A DNA stretch of 64,000 nt from Phyto melanocephala (taxonomy: Eukaryota; Arthropoda; Insecta; Diptera; Rhinophoridae): the NCBI GenBank assembly GCA_941918925.1, contig OW799237.1, positions 51,696,997 through 51,760,996 of the forward strand, written 5' to 3'. The notes beneath the pieces are model-generated. The model saw only the letters and a list, made by a program, of their open reading frames with translations. It was not told the origin of the DNA and searched no databases. Of this stretch, positions 21,573 through 32,451 are shown one piece after another (positions within the stretch are counted from its first letter, which is position 1; the number at the start of each line of letters is the position of its first letter). The position numbers and the translations under genes were made by a program.

Positions 21573-22730
21573 ACGGCAACGGTAGTTTACCTACACACAT
21601 GCAAGTGCAAGTGAAAAAAAACCAATACACTAACACTTTTTTACTAACACAACTACACTTTGGCAACCTGCGACTCAGCTTGCGAAGAAATTTTTAAGCA
21701 AGTAAAATTTTTACAGTAACGGCAAGTAAAGTGACAAGCCGAAAAACAGTGTTGTCTAATACTGAGTTTTTTGTTAACTCAATAATATATCATACAATTG
21801 TGGTAAATAATTCAGCTAATTTTTTTAATAAATATGTATATATGTATATAAAGAATATTAAGAAAAAATATAAATATTCATTTAAAATGTAAGTTTTAAT
21901 ATAAATATCAAAATTTAATAAAAAAAAATTATATTAAAAAGTTGCATGTCTAACCTACCGTTGCCACATGCAAGTGCAAGTGAAAAAAAACCAATACACT
22001 AACACTTTTTTACTAACACAACCACATTTTGGCAACCTGCGACTCAGCTTGCGAAGAAATTTTTAAGCAAGTAAAATTTTTACAGTTACGGCAAGTAAAG
22101 TGACAAGCCGAAAAACAGTGTTGTCTAATACTGAGTTTTTTGTTAACTCACTAATATATCATACAATTGTGGTAAATAATTCAGCTAATTTTTTTAATAA
22201 ATATGTATATATGTATATAAAGAATATTAAGAAAAAATATAAATATTCATTTAAAATGTAAGTTTTAATATAAATATCAAAATTTAATAAAAAAAATTAT
22301 ATTAAAAAGTTACATGTCTAAAGGTAACCTTCAATAGGGGCTATTGACAACACTTAATTACCAATTGAAGCAGCGCCATTTGTTTTAAGTTTGTTTGAAG
22401 TTTATTTGTTTACGACATTTTAAAAATGAACCTGCACTGTGGTGTGTAGCCACTCAAAAAATTTTTGTGTTTTTTTTTGGCATTTCTCCTGATTTTCGTT
22501 AGTAATACGTATACACTATTTGCAAGTAAACACTTGCTTGTGGCAACGTAGGGTAAAGGTAACGTTCAATAGTGGCTATTGACAACACTTAATTACCAAT
22601 TGAAGCAGCGCCATTTGTTTTAAATTTGTTTGAAGTTTATTTGTTGACGACATTTTAAAAATGAACTTGCACTGTGCTGTGTAGCTACACTACTTGCAAG
22701 CAAATACTTGCTTGTGGCAACGTAGGGTTA
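21573..22730. repeat. Rearranged MITE cluster: two tandem pairs sharing CGTTGCCACA-type ends
   Basis: A unit of about 369 bp (landmarks GCAAGTGCAAGTGAAAAAAA, GCGACTCAGCTTGCGAAGAA, GTGACAAGCCGAAAAACAGT) occurs at about 21598-21966 and 21967-22322. A second unit of about 175-235 bp (TTGACAACACTTAATTACCA, GAAGCAGCGCCATTTGTTTT, ACACTTGCTTGTGGCAACG) occurs at about 22319-22553 and 22554-22730. The outer ends TAACCTACCGTTGCCACA and TGTGGCAACGTAGGGTTA are imperfect inverted repeats, so these may be two ends of one MITE family amplified in place. No coding capacity. Confidence 0.7.
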
Positions 22731-23838
22731 GCTATTAGCGGGAAATCTAGCGATTTTTGCGATGTTACTTTTTAACGTGTTTTAATCACATTTATTGTAT
22801 ACATTCTTAAACAGTAGCTACCAATTCATTTGTAAGGCGAATGCTATTTTTAATACTCTTTTTAATACAGATTATGGCATCTGAAAGGCAAAAACCACGT
22901 ACATTAAAATTCAAAAACCAATTTTATCTTGCAAAATTTATAGCTCGAATAATTTGAGTTCTGAGTTTGTGAATTATAAAAAAAAAATACTATTTAAAAA
23001 TTGCTTGAAGAAATTAAAAATTAGAAAAAAAAACCAATAAAATCAAAAACTTGTGCATGGTTAAGCGATTTAAATTTAAGTCCTGGGTAATGCAAGATTA
23101 AAAAGACAATGCAAAAGGATATTGATGCAGGTGCTCCCTGTCTACAAAATTGTACAAACACAAGTCATCTGCATCGGTGAAAGGTTTATATTGGAAAAAA
23201 TTTAAATTAAAAGAAGGCTTCATTTATATCTCAACATACGTCAATTAATTTTATTGATAACCTGAGTGATTTATGTAAAAAAGATTTCGATTGAACGATT
23301 GAAAACCGTAATCATAGAACCAAATGCTTAGCGATAAATAAAAATGTTTTAGTGGCCCATCTCTTAATGGAAGTATGTATCAGGAACGATGTATCAGGTT
23401 CTACAATATAGTGTATTAGGAAATAAATCAATAGACGTTGGTGTCATCAAGTGGAACATAAACTTAAAATAAATATTCTTTTTGATATAGGTATTTTAAT
23501 AATTATTTTCAGTACTAAAAAACAACAAATTGTGTTAACATTTCTAAGCTTGGCTGAAGTGGCTGATGCGACAGCTTCAATTATGATATATTTAAATCAA
23601 CACTAAAGAAACTAGATTATAATTTTACATGTGAAAGCGAGAATATAGAGTATTGGCTTTAGACTTTTAGTGAATTGCTATACTTTTATTTTTTTCCTTC
23701 TGTCATTATATAAGACAAACTTAGCGATAAAACGCTAAATTTTCCGCGGAATAAAAAAATGGACGAACACTTGGCTATTTTTTTTTAATTTATGCCAGAA
23801 CTTGCAAAAAAAAAAAATAATTAGCGATTTATCGCTAT
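22731..23838. other. Unassigned decayed DNA, possibly a hAT-like relic
   Basis: A short open start MASERQKPRTLKFKNQ (22873) degrades immediately. The motif TAGC(G/T)AT recurs near the edges (about 22732, 22750, 23721, 23820, and again at 27214-27250 beyond the LINE), which could be subterminal repeats of an element split by the LINE. Not enough to name it. Confidence 0.3.
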
Positions 23839-26800
23839 ATATATGTTCCTCTAACTCCCACTGGAGCATAGGGTGCCAATAATTGCAGATCTCCATCTGA
23901 CTCGGTTTTGCGAAATAGACCTTAATTCGTTCCAAGATACACCCAGTTGATTTATTTCGGATTCTGTTGAACGTCTCCATGTTATACGTGGCCTACCGCT
24001 TTCTCTACCATCTTGATGAAATGGGTTCCATCTAAGAGCTTGCTTGGATACATTATCATCATTTCGACGAAGAGTGTGTCCAATCCACTGCCATTTCCGT
24101 TTACGTATCTCAGTTGCTACTTCCATTTGCCTTGCCTTTAGTAACAGCTCGGCATTCGTTATTGTTTGAGGCCAAAAGATACGTAATATCCTTCTTAGGC
24201 AGCGGTTGACAAATGTTTGCAGACGTTTTGTGATGCTTTTGGTGACTTTCCAGGTTGTACCCCATATAATAGGACGGACTTGACATTTGCCTCGAAAATT
24301 CGAAGTTTAGTGGATTGAAAAATTTTATTACTTTGCCATACTGGGGCTAGGATGCCAAAAGACGCTCTTGCTTTGTTAATTCTAGCATCAACATCAAGTT
24401 CGGACCCTCCATTAGGTGAGATTTCACATCCAAGATAACAAAATTGTTTACAAGCATCAAAAGTTTGGTTATTGATGGTCATTGGAACTGCTGCTGTACC
24501 AACACTTAGTGTTTTCGTTTTGCCAGCGTTAATTTTGAGTCCTGTGTATTGCAGTTTTTCTTGCAGTTCTTTAGTTGTGTGTCTAAGGTCATTAAGATTA
24601 TGCGAAAGTAAGCAGATATCGTCAGCATAGGCCAGGTAGTTACGATATTGGTTATTGATTTTCCATTGTATTCCTTGCCTTTTATTCTCAATACTATTGA
24701 GAACATCTTCCATGACGACAAGAAACAAAAGAGGTGATAATATGCAGCCCTGACGGACTCCCCTTTCTACCACGAACGGGTCAGAAAGTTTTCCCTTATG
24801 GAGAACAAAGCATTTTGCACGGTTATAGCTTTCCTTTATAAGAGCTATTACTTTATCGGGTATATTTCTTTTTCGCAGGGCGGACCAAATACATTCTCGA
24901 TTAATTGAATCGAACGCTTTCTCAAAATCTATAAATAGAAGATGTAATTTAGAATTAAACTCAATGCTTTGTTCTATAATAATGCGTAGTGTGTTAACAT
25001 GGTCTGCGCACGAGGAACCAAATGCTCTTTGATGCGATTTAATATTATTTTTGCAACTATTTTGGCTACAGTTGGCAATACACAAATACCCCACCAGTTT
25101 GCGCAATTTTTAAGGTCTCCTTTTTTCGCGATTTTGATAATCATATAATCTTTCCATTCCTCCGGAAAGGATTCGGTTTCCCAGGTTTCGGTGATCAGAG
25201 GGTGTAAAAGTTGTGCTGACAGTTCGGGATCACATTTATAGATTTCTGCTGGTATACCATCAGTTCCAGCAGCTTTTCCATTTGGGAGTTGTTTTATGGC
25301 AGCAATAGTTTCTTCTATACTAGGGGGTGTTATTCTTATTCCAGAATTTGTGACTGGTTGCGGATTAACTAAAATAGGTGGCTCAAGAGTTTCATCTATA
25401 ACACAGTTTAACACAGTAGAAACATGTTCCTTCCATCGTTGGAGTTGTTCTTGGTCGGTGTTGAGCAGGTTCCCTTGCAAATCTTTTACAGGGTGTTCTA
25501 TACGCAACTTACGGTCTGCTAGCTGTTTTGTGACTTTAAATACTGTTCGCGTGTCACCAGCTTGTGCGGCATTTTCTGCTTCTTCAGCCATGCGGTCAAT
25601 ATGGTTCCCTTTATCTCTTCGTACCGCTCGTTGAACTATTTTATGCAGGTTACGGTAATTCATTTCCAAGTTCTTTACTTCGTGGTCATCCGCTGAAGTT
25701 ACTTCTTCTTTAAGTTTTCGTCGGTCTGTAATTATATTCCACGTTTCATCGGTCATCCATTCTTGTTTCCCCTTGGGCGCTGGCCCGATTGCACGATCTG
25801 CGCAGGATTTTATTTTGGTTTTAATGTGGTCCCATTTTGAAGTTACTGTAGTAAGTGAGTCGACTTCGGGTCTATTTAATGCTTCACGTAGCTGTGTTGT
25901 AAAGTCTGTTTTGACATTATTATTTTTAAGGCGTTCAATATCATATTTCCTAGGCCGTATGTTGTTCGAACTTTTTTGAATTGCCGCTGTACAGAGGCGA
26001 ATTTTTGCAACCACCAAATAGTGGTCTCGGGATTGACCTATGTCTGCCCCTCTTTTGTTGCGTACATCTAGGAGACATTTTCTATAACGGTGGCTTATAG
26101 CACAGTGATCAATTTGATTTGCTGTGTTATGTCTATCAGGAGACAGCCAGATTAGTTTATGGCACGTTTTATATTCGAATAGTGTGCCACCAATGACTAG
26201 TTTTCTGGCATTGCAAAAATCAATAAAATGTTCACCGTTATCGTTTCGAGCGCCAAGGCCATGTTTACCCATAATATGTTCTAAAGATTCATTATTATTT
26301 CCCACTTTAGCATTCATATCACCCATTACAATAATAATATCGCAACGTGGAACAGTATCGTAAGTTGCATTTAACTGTCCATAAAATGAATTTTTTACGT
26401 CATCTTTGGCAGTTTCAGTTGGGGTATAGCACTGGATAATAGTAATATTCCTGATCTTAGACGCAAAACGAGCTATCAGTATTCGGTCAGACACAGGCTT
26501 CCAGCTAATTAGACTTTTCAGAGCATTTTTTGCAACCATCAATCCAACACCAGATTCATGGTTGCAACCAATCTCTTTTCCCGAATATAACATGTTTGTT
26601 TGGGAAGTAGGGGATGAAAATTCTCCTGAGCCTGTCCATCGCACTTCACTCAATCCTAAGATAGCAATACCATACCTACTCATTTCACGTTCCACCTGCA
26701 GGTATTTGGAGTTCATATTAGCGCTGATGTTATCGCTGTCCCTTAGGGTTCTTACGTTCCAGTGGCCAATCATAGTCCTTGTTCGATATGCAAAGGTCGT

Positions 26801-27195
26801 CATCAAAGGTTTCGGTTTATCATTTAGAGGCTGTTTGTTTGGCGATTCGTTAGCAATGAGGGTTTCGGAAAAGTGGATTTCTAGTCCTCCTTTCTTAGAT
26901 TGGTGATAGGGCTGCTATCTTCGCGTCCAATCCCACGTTGCATTCATGCTTCAGCAAAATTTTATTTACTTACTTGCCTGAGACGTCAGGATCTACCATG
27001 ACCATTCAGGCTACATGACTGGTTGCCTTCTCACTCTAGCTAGCTTCTAGCGGATGCTGGTAAGCCATTGGAAATACTTGGTCTAGGACCGGAAGTAGTG
27101 AGCTGCTTGGACAGTCAACAGAGGAATCATTTCTGGTCACTCCCAAGTGAATGACGGGCAGAAACTTTCCACACTACGTGCACCTCTGCAGAAAG
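23839..27195 (-). mobile_element. Non-LTR retrotransposon (LINE), RTE-like, nearly full length
   Basis: The 5' leader runs 27195 to 26807 and includes GCTAGAGTGAGAAGGCAACC on the minus strand, a leader type I associate with RTE-like LINEs of other animals. A single long coding region follows (26806 to 23851), then a very short 3' end finishing in ATATATATA. This compact, one-frame layout with a short AT-rich tail fits the RTE group. Clade assignment rests on remembered similarity and needs a tree. The element interrupts the unassigned decayed sequence on both sides. Confidence 0.85.
23851..26806 (-). pseudogene. LINE endonuclease-reverse transcriptase, two frameshifts
   Basis: Encodes the protein that nicks target DNA and copies the element RNA. 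The N-terminal APE-type endonuclease shows GHWNVRTL, LGLSEVRWTGSG (catalytic E), MGDMNAKVG (D and N), NQIDHCAISHRYR and SRDHYLVV (terminal H). The reverse transcriptase shows NGKAAGTDGIPAEIY, LLFIDFEKAFDS (first D), VRQGCILSPLLF and YADDICLLS (catalytic DD), then GLKINAGKTK. The C-terminus has KRKWQWIGHTLRR and a WRRSTE...RVRWRSAI segment typical of this LINE group. The frame shifts near 25025-25050 (between the N-terminal half and the catalytic RT core) and near 24250-24280. Otherwise intact through more than 900 codons, so decay is recent. Antisense open frames here are shadows. Confidence 0.88.
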
Positions 27196-27480
27196 TCCCA
27201 TTTTTATTTTTAGCTATTTTCTAGCTATTTTTCTACTTATTTTAGCGATATTCTATGGGAAAAAGTTGGCAACAGTGTGTTTCCGGTATATTTTATATTG
27301 TTTCACTTTTGAAGACAAGGATTTATTACACACTTTAATTTATATGGTATTTTTGAACAGCCGCTTGTGCGACTGCTCTCAACTAATGTTTATTATTTTA
27401 TTTAATTCTCTTAAACTCACTTAACAAACAACATCTATAGCTGGATTTACCAATAAAATTTTAGTTCAGAACAAATTTTT

Positions 27481-29554
27481 TATACCCACCACCAAAAAAA
27501 TGGTGGGGGTATATTCATTTTGTCATTCCGTTTGTAACACATCGAAATATCCATTTTAGACCCCATAAAGTATATATATTCTGAATCAGGGTTTAATTTG
27601 ATGACGATCTAGCTATGTCAGAATCTTTCTTATAGACAAGGTTTGTTTGGTATTGAAAATGGGCTAAATCGGAATATTAGGAACAGAGTTATAGCTTGAA
27701 AAGCAAGAGTAGGTCGAAAAAACCGTGTCCTTCAAACATCGAATAAAATGGAATTGTGTCCAAACGCATTAACGTAGGCTCATGAAACTTCGAATATATA
27801 TTTCCTGAGTAAAAACAATATCTTTCCCCAAAAATTATCTAAATTTATGTATTAGGAGAGGAGTTATCAATCACAATGTACGAAAATTTATACCGCACAG
27901 TGTATTTTTCGGTATATTTAAAAACAAAAACGTCATAAAAGCAACAAAATTTGATGTACGACTCTGAAATTTTGCACACCTTGCTTTTTGGTGAGACGCT
28001 TTTTTGTAATGGAAAATCAATGTGACACGCCCACTTTTACGCTCACCTCCCATATAACGTTTTACCTAAAATTTATATAATTTCTCTATTAATAAAGATT
28101 TTGGAATAATAAAGGGCTATATTGAAACACCTAAGTTGTACTCATTCGCAAAAATAACTTTGACACGCCTACTATAACGCCCACTTTTCACGTTATCTAC
28201 CGTTAATGAAATTTAAAAGCTCATAAAACCGCCAAAATTAGAGGTATGATGATCAAATTTGCTACGTAATTCCCCCTAGGCAATGTCATTACTGTGCCAG
28301 AAAATTAAGGTGCCACACCCACTTTAACGCCCACCTCCCATATGACGTTTTAACTAAAAATCATATAATTTCTCTATTAATAAAGATTTTGGAATAATAA
28401 AGGACTATATTGAAACATTTAAGTTGTACTCATTCGCAAAAACAACTTTGACACGCCTACTATAACGCCCACTTTTCACGTTATCTACCGTTAATGAAAT
28501 TTAAAAGCTCATAAAACCGCCAAACTTAGAGGTATGATGATGAAATTTGCTACGTTTTTCCTTCTAATCTTCGGGGACACGCTCACTTTAACGCCTACCT
28601 CCCATATAACGGTTTATCTTAAATTCATGTAATTTCTCTATTGACAAAGTTTTTGGGAAAATAAAGGACTATATTGAAATATCTAAGTTGTATTTATTAG
28701 CAGAAACTTTATTGACACGCCTACTTTAACGCCCACTTTCATTGAAAGACTACATTTACAAAAGCATTTTAGTAGCATATCGAAGTTATAAAGGGTGGTT
28801 AAATTTTAAGGACCGATGTTGAATTTAAATAAAACACAAATTATTTAGGATATTATTATTATTTCTTTTTGTAATTATAATATTTGTATGGTTCAATTAT
28901 GTATTTACCAAATTATCGGCCAAATGGCCCCCCCATCCTTGGCGCTACTCCTCTATCTGATGGACCAAATTTTCAATGACAATGTTTATGCTCAATTGTT
29001 GGGCATGATGATGAGGCGAGGTTGTCTGCTCTTTTGCCACACTATCGCAAAAACCAGCAGTGAATCCCATTCAACGAACTAAGAAGGCATTCACAGATTT
29101 TCTAACATTTTATACAGACCTGTTTTGCAGAAATTTAAATATTTTTTACAATTCTCCCGATTGTGGACAAATTTGAACGATTATGTTGTTGAAAAAAATT
29201 ACGAAGTGCACAAAATGCATTTTGATATGAACGCCCATTTTTATAAAAAACCTTAATAACTTTAAAGCTTTGCTCATTTGCATATCTTTCCACGGATCAA
29301 ATTGAGTAAGTTTGAGATTGAGAATTTTAAAATGAAATGCAGAAAACAAATTTAAATACTAGGTGTAGTTCACCTTCAACATGGGCCCTTAAAATTTAAC
29401 CACCCTCTACAAAGAAAGTGATACATATTTTATTATAAAGAGATTATTCCATAGCGATTAACAAAATAATAAATATTGTGCTTTAAATGTACACAAAATT
29501 GGTGGTGGGTATAAAAGATTCGGCACAGCCGAATATAGTGCTGTTACTTGTTTT
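27481..29554 (+). mobile_element. DINE-1-like Helentron, subfamily C, full length with insertion
   Basis: The start TATACCCACCACC...GGTGGGGGTATA is a terminal palindrome. CCCCATAAAGTATATATATT and GATCTAGCTATG follow. The interior holds about 2.5 copies of a roughly 295-bp direct repeat (TTTGACACGCCTACTATAAC, CCCACCTCCCATATAACG, TATAATTTCTCTATTAATAA) between about 28017 and 28780. It ends GGTGGTGGGTATAAAAG, the hairpin TTCGGCACAGCCGAA and TGTTACTTGTTTT. A mariner-like MITE (28791-29407) interrupts the third repeat unit. Confidence 0.85.
28791..29407. mobile_element. 617-bp mariner-like non-autonomous element
   Basis: The ends AAGGGTGGTTAAATTTTAAG and CTTAAAATTTAACCACCCTC are inverted over about 30 bp (continuing GATGTTGAA / TTCAACATG). 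Both flanks are TA (28789-28790 and 29408-29409), the Tc1/mariner target duplication. A 64-codon frame at 28888 is too degraded to recognise as transposase. Confidence 0.85.
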
Positions 29555-29775
29555 ATATTGAGTTTGATGTTTTACTTTTGAGAGAGAGAGAGAGATTATT
29601 TTGTTCAGAAAGATTTTTCTTGAATTGGTTTAATTTTAATTCTTGTTCAGAAGAAACTGAATTGGGATGCCACTTTTTTTAATATTTACATGAAAATTGA
29701 ATTTGGTTGCCACATCACACAGTGTCAGGACATTTATTATACAAAAATTGTTTTTGCCGAAAATTAACAATTAAA

Positions 29776-29901
29776 ATGGAATTTAATGAAAATATTGCTC
29801 AAAAAATAATAGAAGAATTAAAAAAAACAGGAAGAGAATGTTTGTATGACATGAGCAATAGTGCATACAAAAATAATTATTTAAAAAAGGGTTTTTCTCT
29901 T
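29776..29901 (+). pseudogene. MADF-domain N-terminal fragment
   Basis: MEFNENIAQKIIEELKKTGR then ECLYDMSNSAYKNNYLKKG resembles the first half of the MADF (Adf-1-type, Myb-related DNA-binding) domain: a helix, then C-LYD/W-x-x-x-x-x-x-Y-K-x-x-x. After residue 42 the translation becomes hydrophobic junk. This could be a real exon end (AAGG followed by GTTTTT is a possible donor) or a truncation. It may be a transposon accessory gene (see the surrounding element) or a copy of a host MADF gene. Confidence 0.45.
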
Positions 29902-30489
29902 ACTCGACTCATTTTATTTTCGATTTTTTTTTATAAATTTCTTTTGCAAACAAATTGACTTTATGCACTTCAATTAAAAATAATAATTTTAGTTTTCTTC
30001 TATCCGACATTTTCTTCACATATATTTTAATGAAATAATTTACGTTTGTATTTATTTACATAGTTTGCTAGCGGTGCTGCCACTTTGTACAACTGTTTGC
30101 ATTTTTATATTATATGGCAGCTTTATTTTTTCGGACAAATTTTCTTAAATGGGTGAATCGTTCTGCAGAAAACTCTCAGTAAAAAATGTTATTCTCCGGA
30201 AAAAATTTTGTTCAGAACAAATGGGTGAATTCACCTTAAAGCTAAACACACAGAATCTGTGTTGTTAACCGTACAGTAATTACTGTATTGTACGGTAATT
30301 AAGAGTCTCAAACGGTAGGTATTTGATATTTGTACGGTAATTTTAAAAAGTTCTTATTTTTAAGTGTTAGACCCCAAAAGTTTTTTCCAATGATTGTATA
30401 CATGACATACATATTTCTCATAAACAAATATCATAAAAAGTATGGTTTCATTACAACTATGCAAATTATTGAAGTTAAATTCTTTACGT

Positions 30490-30860
30490 TTTTGCCATAA
30501 ATGCAAGGCGAATTCATTTAAGATGTTGATAAAACTGACATTCTTCAGTTTTACAAAAACGCCTTCAATATAAAGAAAGGTGACGATTCCATAATGTTTC
30601 CTGTTTTACAAAAATTTTTGGTTTATTCATTTTCATTGCCACATAGTTCGGCTACTGTGGAACGAATTTTTTCAATAATATATCTAAAAAAAACCAAAAT
30701 AAGAAACAGGTTAAATACTGATACACTTGAAGGAATTCTACACGCAAAAACATTTCTTAATTCTAGCGACGGTTTAAATATTAAATCCAATAACAAACAT
30801 TCTCTATATTTTGATCAAAATGCATATGATCACAAACAATTAATGCAATCAAATTAAGCT
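30490..30860 (+). pseudogene. hAT transposase C-terminal remnant
   Basis: KTDILQFYKNAFN leads into FPVLQKFLVYSFSLPHSSAT and VERIFSIIYLKKTKIRNRL, the conserved hAT dimerisation region (LP.SSA.VER.FS.....KT..RNRL), then LEGILHAKTFL. Only the last hundred or so residues survive; no DDE catalytic core was found upstream. Weak inverted similarity (ATCTGTGTTGTTAAC near 30257 and GTTAACATCACTAACACAGAT near 31147) may mark the ends of this relic. Confidence 0.75.
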
Positions 30861-31769
30861 TAAAATTAGACAATCGCAAGCAAAACAAACCCAATCCAAA
30901 TGTATAACACTAAGCTTTAAATATTACAAAAATGTAAACAGTGATTTTACTGAAAGTACAAATTTTAATTTATTTTATTAATACTAATTAATTTTTTTTA
31001 AGTTTTGTTGTGTTTAAAGTAAATATATTGAATTACGAATATTAACTCGTTTAACAATATTATTTTTGTACAAGGCTTTGTGCACGGTAGTTTAACCTTA
31101 AAAATGGTAATTTTTTTAGGGCAGTACGGAAATCGAAATAAAAAAGTTAACATCACTAACACAGATACACATATACATTAGGGTGAGGCGGTTAGTGTGG
31201 AAGGGAAAACATCTTATAGGGCGCTTTGCGTTTCTGGTTCTTGGGATTGTACTGAGCAAAAAAGTCTACTAGACCATACGGCTACGGTGAAAATCGAGCT
31301 TCCCGATTTTGACTTTAAGTTTTTTCTTTTTGCAAATTTTCTTGGACTCATATTTCGTAAACTGTTTGAAATTTTGACTTATTTTTAAAAATGAGGTTGT
31401 AGGTACTTTGAAAAAACTTCGTGTTCATGGTCAAAAAGTCGAAAATGTAGAATATTCACCACTTTTTGTCACGTTTTTTTTTTTTGATATTTTGGCCTAT
31501 AACAGCTAAATTATTGACATTTTGGATGCAATACTATGACAAAAATTTTAGCCAAGACAATAGTTAAGACCTCTCTGGTACATTGCAAAAGCATTGAAAC
31601 GCTCCTTCAGGTAGTTTTGGCCTTGTAAAAGTGAAAATTTTTCGTGAATATATTGATAAATTACCATTTTCAATTGTTCATAGCGCAAAATCATAAAAAT
31701 TTTCTATTTCTTATTTCTTCCACTTTTTTTATCCAAAAATATAATGTTTTGTTTGTTTTGTTTAATATT
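30861..31769. other. Unassigned DNA
   Basis: AT-rich, with an open frame at 31197-31388 that lacks any motif. No repeat family was recognised apart from possible hAT relic ends. Confidence 0.4.
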
Positions 31770-32055
31770 TATTAATTATTCATCTCATATAAAGTAAGTA
31801 CATACATGTAAAAAACATACAAATAAAAAACGTACCATTGTAAAATTATAAATTGAGTAAAAAAAATTAAAAAAAAAATATATTAAAAACAAAAAAACAA
31901 AAAAAAAGAAAGATATTTAAAAAAAATTTTACAAAATTTTTTAAGCCAATTTAAAAAAAAAAATATACATAAAAAATAAATAATATAAGTAACAAAAAAA
32001 TTATTTTTGGCTCAGCTGGGATTCGATGCCACGTTTACTCTAACCAGTATATAAG
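31770..32055 (-). mobile_element. DINE-1-like middle fragment
   Basis: In plus orientation: ATTCATCTCATATAAAGTA, AACGTACCATTGTAAAATTA, a long A/T tract, TTGGCTCAGCTGGGATTCGA and ACTCTAACCAGTATAT. It is cut where the CMC-like transposon begins; the remainder of the DINE was not found on the far side. Confidence 0.75.
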
Positions 32056-32451
32056 TTAACATCCCTGTAGTCAGCCCAGAACCATAAGTCTCTTTGTCAC
32101 CATACGTTTTTCTAGTGACAATTGCACTAATAGAAATGTCGCCTACTTTCCTTTAAGGCGAGAGTAGAGATACGTTAGATACAACGGTACTAGTGTATTT
32201 CTGGTGACATTGTCAACGAACGCGTCAACAGTTTGTTTTTTTTTATTTGAATTAAGCTGCGCACTCAATAGGTAGAGATTTTTTTGTTCTTTTCATTGCA
32301 TCAGGTTTTTTTGTAAGGAAAACACGTGTTTTGTGAGAAAAAATTGTTTTGTGTTAAATAAAATTGTTTTGTGGAGAATAAAATTGTTTTGCGTTTAATT
32401 ATAAATAAAAAATAAAATAACAAAGTTGATTTAAATTATTTTATATAAAGA

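Larger units (their letters stand above)
27435..30235. mobile_element. Possible MADF-bearing DNA transposon split by a DINE
   Basis: Imperfect inverted ends: GGATTTACCAATAAAATTTT with AGTTCAGAACAAATTTTTT near 27435-27480, and AAAATTTTGTTCAGAACAAA followed by GGGTGAATTCACC near 30200-30235. Between them, outside the DINE insertion, lies a MADF-like coding fragment. PIF/Harbinger-type transposons often carry a MADF/Myb partner gene, which would fit, but no transposase is visible and no target duplication is certain. Confidence 0.35.

Noticed and set aside
22873..22960. Start of a host gene MASERQKPRTLKFKNQ
   Set aside because: The frame closes within about 30 codons and the surroundings are decayed repeat DNA.
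25296..26906. Plus-strand open frames of 68-114 codons across the LINE
   Set aside because: Antisense shadows of the endonuclease-RT gene.
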